7,692 nucleotides of DNA, taken from positions 1 through 7,692 of the forward strand of contig JASFMY010000189.1 of the NCBI GenBank assembly GCA_050117315.1. The letters run 5' to 3'. Within the stretch, counting starts at the first letter, position 1; each line of letters opens with the position of its first letter. Below, in pieces: positions 1 through 6,860 of the stretch. This DNA comes from JANQIV01 sp050117315 (GTDB lineage: Bacteria; Bacteroidota; Ignavibacteria; Ignavibacteriales; Melioribacteraceae). Both the position numbers and the translations under genes were made by a program. A model generated the notes under the pieces. That model was not told where the DNA came from, did no database searches, and saw only the letters and a program-made list of their open reading frames with translations.

Positions 1-18
1 AAATTATTACGGCAAAAA

Positions 19-54
19 TTATTCTATCGATCAGCTAGCTGATCGATAGAATAA
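19..54. repeat. Perfect 36-bp palindrome
   Basis: Positions 19-36 are the exact reverse complement of 37-54, centred on the dinucleotide 36/37 inside CAGCTAGCTG. There is no unpaired spacer. As RNA it would fold into a long stem with a minimal loop, and as DNA it could extrude a cruciform. No T-tract follows on either strand, so a standard intrinsic terminator is not well supported. It lies about 50 bp inside an IS-like terminal repeat (103-126), so it may be part of the IS 3' non-coding end. A reading frame entering from the left edge (2-46) ends in TAG inside the palindrome, but it is too short to identify. Confidence 0.85.
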
Positions 55-102
55 AACTATAAGAATGACTATATTTATTTAACAAAAATATCTAATAATA
101 CA

Positions 103-126
103 GTCAACCTTTTTCAGGACGCTTCA
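103..126 (+). mobile_element. Putative right terminal inverted repeat of an IS
   Basis: The reverse complement of this stretch matches the IS3-family left end at 7582-7605 at 20 of 24 positions. The inner 18 bases (103-120, GTCAACC, five T, CAGGAC) differ from their counterpart at only one position, and the outermost bases read ...CA against TG..., as is usual for IS3-family ends. The left-end version at 7588-7630 carries a second GTCAACC arm on its inner side. That arm is absent here, so this is read as the right end of a copy in the same orientation as the one at the right edge. The body of the element would lie left of the window. No transposase remnant is recognisable in 1-102. Confidence 0.6.
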
Positions 127-154
127 AGATATCTAATTTTGCAGAAACTCTATT

Positions 155-187
155 AGAAACCCGTTTTCTTAAAGAAAACGGGTTTCT
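155..187. terminator. 14-bp hairpin upstream of fmdB-like gene
   Basis: AGAAACCCGTTTTC (155-168) pairs perfectly with GAAAACGGGTTTCT (174-187) around a 5-nt TTAAA loop. The strength and size are typical of intrinsic terminators, but the 3' side continues CAAGTAAG rather than a T-run, and the opposite strand also lacks one. No gene ends immediately upstream except the presumed IS. It could stop read-through out of the IS or act in the 5' leader of the following gene. Calling it a terminator is inference; the stem itself is directly visible. Confidence 0.5.
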
Positions 188-224
188 CAAGTAAGAAATT
201 AAAAAAAATTACCGGAGAAATATT

Positions 225-464
225 ATGCCTGTATTTGAATACCAGTGCAGCGACTGCAACAGCAAATATGAAGTATACCATAAATCATTAAACAGCCGGG
301 AAAAAATCGAATGCCCGTCATGCGGTTCAGAAAAAAGCAAAAAGTTGTTTTCTTCATTTGCTTCCGTTGAATTAACACCTTCGTTTGACGGCGGTTGTGC
401 AAACGGATCATGCGGGGTACCCTCGGCACCAAGCTGTGCAAACGGAATGTGCGGACTGAATTAA
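225..464 (+). CDS. FmdB-type zinc ribbon protein
   Basis: This 79-residue cytoplasmic protein belongs to the FmdB/CxxC_CxxC_SSSS putative regulatory family, whose biochemical role is largely undefined. The start MPVFEYQC is the family signature. C8 and C11 pair with C30 and C33 to form a zinc ribbon (residues 1-42), followed by the characteristic KKLFSSF segment at 39-45. The C-terminal tail is glycine- and cysteine-rich with a duplicated CANGxCG motif (C58/C63 and C71/C76), giving a second possible metal or disulphide quartet, and ends CGLN. The start is supported by GGAG at 214-217, seven bases ahead of ATG. It appears monocistronic, with a hairpin upstream and a long gap downstream. Family assignment is secure; a DNA-binding or formamidase-regulating role is only a historical label. 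Confidence 0.88.
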   Translation: MPVFEYQCSDCNSKYEVYHKSLNSREKIECPSCGSEKSKKLFSSFASVELTPSFDGGCANGSCGVPSAPSCANGMCGLN

Positions 465-842
465 TTTTCTTTATCAAAACTTCGGGATTCTGAAAACCTC
501 CCACGTTAAGAAACTCGGCGGAATTTAGTTTGGGGATGTTATAGACGTTATTACGCTGCTAATAAAAGGTAATGCTCTAATATCTTCCCGCTAAAAAGCA
601 GTGGACAAAGTAAGCACGCCTATGATCTCACAAGAATTACAGAGATCAGCCGACGGGCAATCACAATTCTATGAACAAATCTAAGTAGGAAGAACGGAAA
701 AGAGTAAGCTAATTATATGTAGTTAAAGGCTTATGCCGACTTACACTTTGCAGTACACAGTGCCTGGTTCTGATCTTGCGGATTCATCCATTATTAGTAA
801 TTTAAAGTTGCTAATTTTGAAAATTTCCCAGTATCCTTTATC
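465..842. other. 378-bp intergenic region, no gene recognised
   Basis: All frames are interrupted by stops and only very short ORFs occur, such as a 20-codon ATG frame at 622-684 that resembles nothing known to me. The clearest structure is a 7-bp stem, TGATCTC (623-629) with GAGATCA (642-648), around a 12-nt loop. A possible promoter lies at its right end (808-837). I compared it by eye with c-di-GMP riboswitch motifs and with tRNA and found no match. It is probably the long 5' regulatory region of the kinase gene, or decayed sequence. Confidence 0.5.
808..837 (+). promoter_or_regulatory. Possible promoter for a leaderless kinase mRNA
   Basis: TTGCTA (808-813) and TATCCT (832-837) are separated by 18 bp and resemble sigma-70 -35 and -10 boxes. 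A start site about six bases downstream would fall at the A of the ATG at 843, which would explain why this gene has no Shine-Dalgarno sequence. Neither box is a strong match, and AT-rich DNA yields such pairs by chance. Confidence 0.25.
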
Positions 843-2378
843 ATGAACTCCCAAACACCACGATGTTCCCACTTAGAAAATTCACATTCTTCTATAATAC
901 TTGATAAGGAAGTAATTGAAAATTCTCATATTGGAATAGTTACAATTAATACCTGTAGTGCAATTATATATATATCCGAACCTGCCTGTAAAATAATGGG
1001 GATTCGGAAAGCGGCGGGAATAGGTAGAAAACTATCGGAGTATATATCCCATTCGTTTTCAGATATTTATTATGAGAGACTAAAAAGATGTTTTAAAGGA
1101 GAAAGGCTTCCTCCCAAAGAATATTTGATGCAGCGGGAGGACGGAACTTGTTTCTGGAGTGAACTGTATGCCCTGTCGCATATTTTTTCAAATGATAAGA
1201 TTCAAGGACTTAATGTAGCAATAAGAGATATAACCGAACGTAAATCTGCCGATATAAAACTTGGGGAGACCGAAGCAGGTTTTACTGCTTTCATTGAAAG
1301 TATTGACGACCTAATATTTAGTATAGACCCAGAAAGATTCGGACTCTTGAAGTATAATTCTGCTTTTAAGAGATATATACTTAAAAATTATAAAATGGAA
1401 ATACGTTCCGGGAAAGGAATAGATGAATTATTGCCTGAGACTAATGCAGAAAAAATCTCCGCGCTTTGTAGAAAAACTTTAATAGAAAAAAAAGTTCGGC
1501 AGAGATTAGAAGTTGAATCGTCAAACAGGATTTTTGACATTGTGTCGAACTTGATTTTATACAACGGAGCATCTATAGGAATTTTAATAGTTGCGAAAGA
1601 TATAACGAAACAATTAAAAAAAGAAATTAAATTGAATCAATACATAGAAAAACTGAAACTCAAAAGAAAAGAAGAAACTGGAGAAAAAGAACAGGATGAA
1701 TTAAAAGCCGGTTTAATTTCGTTTATATCGCACGAATTTAGAGCACCTTTGACAACTGTTTCTTTGTCTGCACAGCTTCTCGAAAGATACAGTAACAAAT
1801 GGGATAATGAAATTTGCAATAACCAATTGAGTCGTATTAAACATAATATAGAATATCTTAACGAAATGCTCGATACCTTAGTTGCTTTATGCGGTACTGA
1901 AACAAACGGTATAAGCTTTGACCCGCAAAATATAAACTTACGTCGGATTTGTGACAACGTTATCGAAGATATCCGTTTGCTTCTTGTTCCCCGGCACATT
2001 TTTTTGCATGATATCAATCTCGATTGTAATTACTATTTTTACGACGGAAGGATAATCAAACATATTTTAATGAATCTATTGTCAAATGCCGTTAAATATT
2101 CTCCCGGAGGGGGGAAGATAGAATTAAAAGTATCTGCAAATAAAGAGAGTATTTTTATTGAAATTTCGGATGAAGGTATCGGTATACCTCCCAAAGACAG
2201 GGCATCGGTTTACAGAGCTTTCTTCAGAAGTAATAATACAATCAATATTAGAGGAACAGGACTTGGACTTACAATAACAAAAAAAATAATTACCCTTGTA
2301 AAGGGACAAATCCATTTTGAAAGCAGGGAAGGCATCGGAACAACATTCAAAGTAATATTACCTCTTTGGAAGAAGTAA
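843..2378 (+). CDS. PAS-PAS sensor histidine kinase
   Basis: This 511-residue kinase has no signal peptide or membrane segment, so it should sense a cytoplasmic or diffusible signal. PAS 1 spans about residues 20-135, with the PAC-type segment REDGTCFW...VAIRDITERK. A more divergent PAS 2 spans about 145-260 and ends AKDITKQ. A charged linker (260-290) leads to the HisKA domain with H-box ISHEFRAPL and phospho-acceptor H297. The catalytic domain is complete: N-box N411/N415, G1 DEGIG at 443-447, the F-box region YRAFFR, and G2 GTGLG at 471-475. ATG 843 is the first start after an in-frame TAA at 798-800. No Shine-Dalgarno sequence precedes it, and the next ATG (M53) would cut PAS 1. The LytTR regulator downstream is the likely partner, although 253 bp separate them, so co-transcription is uncertain. 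The specific signal cannot be predicted. Confidence 0.92.
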   Translation: MNSQTPRCSHLENSHSSIILDKEVIENSHIGIVTINTCSAIIYISEPACKIMGIRKAAGIGRKLSEYISHSFSDIYYERLKRCFKGERLPPKEYLMQREDGTCFWSELYALSHIFSNDKIQGLNVAIRDITERKSADIKLGETEAGFTAFIESIDDLIFSIDPERFGLLKYNSAFKRYILKNYKMEIRSGKGIDELLPETNAEKISALCRKTLIEKKVRQRLEVESSNRIFDIVSNLILYNGASIGILIVAKDITKQLKKEIKLNQYIEKLKLKRKEETGEKEQDELKAGLISFISHEFRAPLTTVSLSAQLLERYSNKWDNEICNNQLSRIKHNIEYLNEMLDTLVALCGTETNGISFDPQNINLRRICDNVIEDIRLLLVPRHIFLHDINLDCNYYFYDGRIIKHILMNLLSNAVKYSPGGGKIELKVSANKESIFIEISDEGIGIPPKDRASVYRAFFRSNNTINIRGTGLGLTITKKIITLVKGQIHFESREGIGTTFKVILPLWKK

Positions 2379-2564
2379 AAACAAGACGGTTTTCGGATAA
2401 AGCTATAACAACAATATGACAGGCTTGCCTTCAAAGAAAGTAATGTATGAAATACTGCATATTTTTTCTCTAATTAATTCCTTCTCCTTTCGTTTGGAAC
2501 CCAAAATAACCTCTTGAAACCTTTTCCTTAATAACTCTGAATTCGGTACGATTATATAAATAAT

Positions 2565-2600
2565 GGGGAATTTGTGATGTTTGAACAAAGAAAGTTCTAA
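2565..2600 (+). other. SD plus 7-codon ORF ahead of regulator gene
   Basis: GGGGA at 2565-2569 sits seven bases before ATG 2577, which opens a seven-codon frame (MFEQRKF) ending in TAA at 2598-2600. This frame overlaps a TTG at 2581 that is in frame with the response regulator and would add 17 residues to it. The SD could therefore serve a leader peptide or the extended regulator start. Such tiny ORFs are common by chance. Confidence 0.2.
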
Positions 2601-2631
2601 TAGAAAAATCATGTCCGAATCGGGTGCGGTT

Positions 2632-3360
2632 ATGAAAAAAAAAATTTTGGTGATTGAGGACGAAGAGGAAATAAGAGATAACATAAGGCTGCTTCTTGAA
2701 GCCGAAGAATATAAGGTAGAATTGGCTCCCAACGGAAAGGAAGGGATAAAAAAAATTGAAGAGTGGAAGCCCGACCTTGTTCTATGCGACATTATTATGC
2801 CGGAAGCAGACGGATACCAAGTTATTAAAAATCTAAAGGTGAAGATACCTTTCATATTTCTTACGGCTAAAGTAGGGTACAAAGACTTCCGTAAAGGAAT
2901 GTGTTTAGGTGCCGATGATTACCTTATTAAGCCGTTTCATATCGATGAACTGCTCACGGCAATCGAAACTCGCCTTTCCAAATATGAATCCATTACTAAT
3001 ACACAATATTCTCCAGAAAGCAGAATATTCTTTAAGATACGGAATCGTTCCATTCCTGTTCAGGTGGAAAAAATTATGTATATCTCAGCCGAGCGCCAGT
3101 ACTCAAGTATTTTTGTGGAAGGTGATAAACAGTTCTTTATAAAAAAAGCCTTAAATAAATGGGAAAAAATACTTCCTTCCGGCATGTTTATCCGTATTCA
3201 CCGCTCTACTTTGGTGAACATAAACTATATAAAAAAAATGCAAAGAGGCCCCGGTACATCTTACCAAATATACCTCTGTAAGTCCGATACAGTTCTAACA
3301 GTTAGCCGCAGGTTTTATAAAAAATTCAAAGATGTCAATTACGAATTTTTGATGATATAG
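2632..3360 (+). CDS. LytTR-family response regulator (REC-LytTR)
   Basis: This 242-residue DNA-binding response regulator of the LytR/AlgR class would take a phosphoryl group from a histidine kinase and control transcription through its LytTR domain. The receiver domain (about 1-120) starts MKKKILVIEDEEE with acidic pocket E9/D10, phospho-acceptor D53 in CDIIMPEADGY, T78 in FLTAK and K100 in LIKPF, so it is complete. The LytTR domain (about 133-235) shows the family pattern ending FIRIHRSTLVN (H190-R191) and the closing VSRRFYKKFK. ATG 2632 is chosen because receiver domains begin exactly there. Its upstream GGGTG is a weak SD. ATG 2611 and TTG 2581 are in-frame alternatives that add 7 or 17 unstructured residues. 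Its position between an intact and a degenerate kinase gene makes the upstream kinase the probable donor. Target promoters are unknown, and autoregulation is possible. Confidence 0.92.
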   Translation: MKKKILVIEDEEEIRDNIRLLLEAEEYKVELAPNGKEGIKKIEEWKPDLVLCDIIMPEADGYQVIKNLKVKIPFIFLTAKVGYKDFRKGMCLGADDYLIKPFHIDELLTAIETRLSKYESITNTQYSPESRIFFKIRNRSIPVQVEKIMYISAERQYSSIFVEGDKQFFIKKALNKWEKILPSGMFIRIHRSTLVNINYIKKMQRGPGTSYQIYLCKSDTVLTVSRRFYKKFKDVNYEFLMI

Positions 3361-3416
3361 ACCGTACGTGATACTAGATTGACCTCTGGAAACATTCTTG
3401 CTTAAGCCCAATTTTT

Positions 3417-3450
3417 TTTTGTCGAGAATACCGGTAACATATAATATAAT
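3417..3450 (+). promoter_or_regulatory. Possible promoter before degenerate kinase gene
   Basis: Two overlapping perfect TATAAT hexamers (3440-3445 and 3445-3450) follow a nine-T run (3412-3420). A poor -35 candidate, TTTTGT (3417-3422), lies 17 bp before the first. Transcription would begin around 3452-3458, at or just before ATG 3459, giving a leaderless or nearly leaderless message. The second box reads TATAATTG, one mismatch from the TAnnTTTG element of Bacteroidota promoters, but the spacing to a TTTG at 3418 is longer than usual. Confidence 0.35.
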
Positions 3451-3458
3451 TGTTTACT

Positions 3459-4229
3459 ATGATGCACGATAGATGGGTTTTAGTTAGCCCGGAAAGTATT
3501 TTAAAATCAGAAGAGGAATATACAAAACAGGAAAATATAATTAGAGATTCACGTTCCTCCGTCGAAAGTATTGGTCACTATCTCGCACATGAACTCAGGA
3601 CACCTCTTGCATCTATTATGTCGTATTCTCAAATGATTATGACAGATAAGGAATTGACAGAAGAAGAAATACGAGAAATGGTGGGAAGAATAGAAATGTC
3701 CTCCAATCGCTTAACCGAGGCCATTGAATCAATCCTCTTGTTTTTTGAATATCATTTTGGGGGAAGAGAAGACACAACCGGCAGTTTATTTGCAACCGGA
3801 AAGTTTAGTGATAGTTTTTTTTGCGAAATAACAAAGAAAAACTACTACGTAAATTCTCTCAATTTGCACATCGTCTCCGTAATTGAGGAAGTAACTTTAG
3901 GTATGCATGAAGATTACCTTCGCATCTTGATTGCGGAGGTATGGAAATTCGGAGCAGAATATTTTAGGCCGTCGTCAAAAGTTACGGTAGGAGGAAAAAA
4001 GCATAACGACCGATATTTCCTGTTTATCAAAGCTGATAAAAATCCTTCAATTAAACAGAAGATCAAAAGTATAAATGATCTGAAACAGACAAACAGTAGG
4101 TTTAACAACCAGAGGATTACAGAAATATTAAAGATATTAAATTTAGTTAAAGGTGAACTGAAAATAGAAGATAGAAAATTATCTTCTATCGTTATCAAAA
4201 TCATATTACCCGTTGCGGGTAATAAATAA
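3459..4229 (+). CDS. Degenerate histidine kinase (H-box kept, ATP site lost)
   Basis: This soluble protein of 256 residues from ATG 3459 has a recognisable HisKA helical hairpin (about 25-98) with a textbook H-box, LAHELRTPL, phospho-acceptor H44 and adjacent E45. The remainder (about 135-252) follows the HATPase outline, from the helix beginning MHEDYLRIL to a closing strand LVKGELKIE...IKIILPV that parallels LVKGQIHFE...FKVILPL of the upstream kinase. The ATP-binding residues are gone. The N-box position reads EVWKFGAEYF with no asparagine, G1 reads ADKNPS instead of DxGxG, and the glycine-rich G2 loop is replaced by FNNQRITEI. It probably cannot bind ATP or autophosphorylate but could accept, pass or remove phosphoryl groups. 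A pseudo-kinase scaffold is the alternative. TTG 3450 and ATG 3462 are other in-frame starts; none has an SD. It lies 98 bp after the LytTR regulator gene. Confidence 0.8.
   Translation: MMHDRWVLVSPESILKSEEEYTKQENIIRDSRSSVESIGHYLAHELRTPLASIMSYSQMIMTDKELTEEEIREMVGRIEMSSNRLTEAIESILLFFEYHFGGREDTTGSLFATGKFSDSFFCEITKKNYYVNSLNLHIVSVIEEVTLGMHEDYLRILIAEVWKFGAEYFRPSSKVTVGGKKHNDRYFLFIKADKNPSIKQKIKSINDLKQTNSRFNNQRITEILKILNLVKGELKIEDRKLSSIVIKIILPVAGNK
4204..4224 (+). terminator. 9-bp hairpin overlapping end of degenerate kinase gene
   Basis: TATTACCCG (4204-4212) pairs perfectly with CGGGTAATA (4216-4224) around a three-base TTG loop, ending just before the TAA at 4227-4229. No T-run follows, so Rho-independent termination is uncertain. 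It may stabilise the 3' end of the message or attenuate read-through into the chemoreceptor gene 90 bp downstream. Confidence 0.4.
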
Positions 4230-4319
4230 TACTCGATACCAGTTTGTATTTCAAACGACGTCTCCTTTTAACTACACTGAAATTAAGTATATCTACAAAT
4301 ATTAAACATTGGAGAAAAA

Positions 4320-6836
4320 ATGAAAACGTTATTTAAGAACATGCACCTAAGAGCTAAACTCATTGTAAGCATAAGTTCTATTGTCGTTTTAAGTTTTATA
4401 TTGGTACTGTACGTAGTTTTCAGCGATTGGCAGAATAATGCTCAAAAAGAGGCCCTTGATCATGCATGGGAACTTGCCAGATGCAATGCGGAAAAAATTT
4501 CAAATGATTTGAACAAAGCTTTATACACGGCAAAAACGTTGGCTTCCGGTTTTGAAGCATTTGAATCAATACCAAAAGAACAGAGAAGAAATGCCTTTAT
4601 TCAAATTCTACAAGCAACACTAAAGGCAAATACAAGATATTCAAGCATATGGACATGCTGGGAAAGAAACGCTCTGGACGGCATGGATGACTATAACAAG
4701 TTTAAAGAAGGACATGATGAAACGGGAAGGTTTATTCCCAATATGGTAAATGAAAACGGAGTAATAACACTAACTCATTTAAATAGCTATAAAAACGAGA
4801 GTACGGATAATTACTACTCCATTGTAAAAAGCAAAGGGAAAGAAATTATTACCGAACCGGCCATACATACTTTTAACGGTAAAAAAGTTCTAAGTACAAC
4901 GTTAGCTGTGCCTATTATAAAAGACGGATTGTTTGTAGGTGCTGTTGGTGTTAACCTAACCTTGGATTATTTCCAGGAACTGGTTGCGGAAATAAAACCT
5001 TACGATGTTGGGGTAGCTGCATTGTTTTCAAACCTTGGTATGGTTACCGGTCATTTTGATACGTCAAGAATAGGGAAAAATGCGCGCAAAACCGAAAAAG
5101 ATATGGCGGGAGATAAAATATCGGGTTTCGTAGCTGCTATGGAAAAGGGGGAAGAAATTCATTTTACTACATATGTTGATATATATAAGTCCGATACTGA
5201 AATTTTAGCTAGCCCGATTAAAGTAGGAGATACAGACACTCCATGGAATTTAACCATTGCAATACCTGATGACGTAATTTTTGCCGATATGAATAAAGGC
5301 ATTAGGAATTCCCTTATATTAGCGGCGGTAGCTCTATTTGTAGTTATTGGTATCATCTACTATCTATCCAGGATTATAATTAACCCGATCTTTAAAGCAA
5401 AAGAAATGCTGGATGAATTAAATCAGGGTAGCTTAAAAATGCGGTTGAGCGACTATCCTAACGATGAAATAGGAGAAATGTCGAAATCCCTAAACAAGTT
5501 TGCCGATACGCTGCATGGCTTTGTCACATTAATGTATAAGGTTGCAGACGGTGAGGTCAATCTTCAAGTTCCAATACAAAGTTCTAAGGATGAAATAGGA
5601 CCCAGCTTACAGAAAATAGTAACCACGCTCAACGAACTAAAAACAGAAACAGATATAATGATAGAAAAATATCAAGACGGGCATACCGAATACCAGGGAG
5701 ACGCAAATAAATTTAAAGGCGGTTACAAAACTATTGTAGAAGGATTTAATAAATCGGTATTTACAATACTTACCGTAATCCGCAAAGGTACTACTGTTCT
5801 GGATGAAGTTGCCAAAGGTGACTTAACGGTTCGAATGACGGGAGAATATTATAATAACTATAAAGGTTACCAGGGACAAATAAATAATGTAGGAGAATCT
5901 TTAGAAAATATTGTTAAACAGGTTACCGATGCAGTAAGTGCAACCGCAAGTGCAAGCGAACAAATTTCATCTGCGAGTGAAGAAATGGCTTCGGGAGCTC
6001 ACGAACAAAGTTCGCAAACTAATGAAGTAGCCACTGCCGTTGAAGAAATGACGAAAACAATTATTGAAACTTCCCAAAATACTGATAATGCTGCAAATGC
6101 TGCAAGGAAGTCCGGCAATGTCGCCAAAGAGGGCGGAGAAGTAGTAAAAAAAACGGTAGAGGGAATGATAAGAATTGCCGAAGTAGTAAAACGTTCTGCT
6201 GATACGGTACAGGAACTCGGTAAAAGCAGCGATCAAATTGGAGAAATTGTCCAGGTGATTAATGATATAGCCGATCAGACAAATCTGCTGGCTTTAAATG
6301 CAGCTATTGAAGCCGCTAGAGCGGGGGAACAAGGACGCGGTTTTGCAGTTGTTGCAGATGAGGTAAGAAAGTTGGCTGAAAGAACTACAAAGGCTACCCA
6401 GGAAATTGCGGATATGATTAAACAAATACAAAAGGATACAAACGGCGCAGTAAAATCCATGGAGCTTGGAACTGAAGAGGTTGAGAAAGGAAGACAATTG
6501 GCCGATAAAGCCGGTAAGTCTCTTACAGAAATTATAAGCGGAGCCGAAGAGGTCGTTGATCTTATAACTCAGGTTGCTACTGCAAGCCTGGAACAATCCA
6601 GCACTGCTGAACAAATAAGTAAAAACATAGAATCGATAAGTAGTGTAACTGAACAAAGTGCCGCAAGCGCCCAGCAGGTAGCCCATGCCGCTGAAGATCT
6701 GAATTGCTTAACCAACAGCTTAAACGAAATGGTCTCAAGATTCAGACTAAGCGAGAATTCCGGCTATACTTCAAAAGCTGTCTCTAAAGGAAATATGTTT
6801 TTTGACGACGACAAAAAATATTTGGTAGAGGGATAA
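4320..6836 (+). CDS. Methyl-accepting chemotaxis protein, dCache with HAMP array
   Basis: This 838-residue inner-membrane chemoreceptor relays ligand binding through CheW to a CheA kinase. Membrane helix 1 lies at about 14-35 and helix 2 at about 331-349. The ~295-residue periplasmic region between them looks like a double Cache sensor, with W111/W114/R116 in the ligand-pocket area and GAVGVNLTL at 207-215. Behind helix 2 is a HAMP domain (350-402; P356, DEIGEM 382-387). HAMP-like units follow at about 403-440 (second DEIG, 424-427), 447-487 and 487-535. The coiled-coil signalling domain runs from about 535 to 810, with candidate methylation pairs at E554/E555 and E575/E576 and the nearly invariant hairpin tip NLLALNAAIEAARAGE (655-670). 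The C-terminus, KKYLVEG, has no CheR-docking pentapeptide. GGAG (4311-4314) supports the start. cheW follows 24 bp later, so the two are probably co-transcribed. The ligand is unknown. Confidence 0.95.
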   Translation: MKTLFKNMHLRAKLIVSISSIVVLSFILVLYVVFSDWQNNAQKEALDHAWELARCNAEKISNDLNKALYTAKTLASGFEAFESIPKEQRRNAFIQILQATLKANTRYSSIWTCWERNALDGMDDYNKFKEGHDETGRFIPNMVNENGVITLTHLNSYKNESTDNYYSIVKSKGKEIITEPAIHTFNGKKVLSTTLAVPIIKDGLFVGAVGVNLTLDYFQELVAEIKPYDVGVAALFSNLGMVTGHFDTSRIGKNARKTEKDMAGDKISGFVAAMEKGEEIHFTTYVDIYKSDTEILASPIKVGDTDTPWNLTIAIPDDVIFADMNKGIRNSLILAAVALFVVIGIIYYLSRIIINPIFKAKEMLDELNQGSLKMRLSDYPNDEIGEMSKSLNKFADTLHGFVTLMYKVADGEVNLQVPIQSSKDEIGPSLQKIVTTLNELKTETDIMIEKYQDGHTEYQGDANKFKGGYKTIVEGFNKSVFTILTVIRKGTTVLDEVAKGDLTVRMTGEYYNNYKGYQGQINNVGESLENIVKQVTDAVSATASASEQISSASEEMASGAHEQSSQTNEVATAVEEMTKTIIETSQNTDNAANAARKSGNVAKEGGEVVKKTVEGMIRIAEVVKRSADTVQELGKSSDQIGEIVQVINDIADQTNLLALNAAIEAARAGEQGRGFAVVADEVRKLAERTTKATQEIADMIKQIQKDTNGAVKSMELGTEEVEKGRQLADKAGKSLTEIISGAEEVVDLITQVATASLEQSSTAEQISKNIESISSVTEQSAASAQQVAHAAEDLNCLTNSLNEMVSRFRLSENSGYTSKAVSKGNMFFDDDKKYLVEG

Positions 6837-6860
6837 GTTGAATTTACAAAAGAGGAAGCA

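Noticed and set aside
465..842. Possible c-di-GMP or other riboswitch, or a tRNA (GGTTC-like stretch near 766)
   Set aside because: The conserved tetraloop-receptor and core motifs of c-di-GMP riboswitches are missing, and no cloverleaf can be built around the GGTTCTGATC stretch.
1637..2017. 126-codon open frame on the - strand
   Set aside because: It is antisense to the HisKA region of the intact kinase and has a low-complexity Ser/Leu-rich product typical of shadows.
2403..2882. 159-codon open frame on the - strand
   Set aside because: Half of it is antisense to the receiver domain of the response regulator. The translated product shows no recognisable motif.
3400..3420. Intrinsic terminator after the LytTR regulator (nine-T run)
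   Set aside because: The T-run is real, but the preceding GCTTAAGC is a short palindrome without a loop and no stable stem can be drawn next to it.
6294..6686. 130-codon open frame on the - strand
   Set aside because: It lies wholly antisense to the conserved signalling domain of the chemoreceptor, has no SD or family resemblance, and is explained by codon composition of the real gene.
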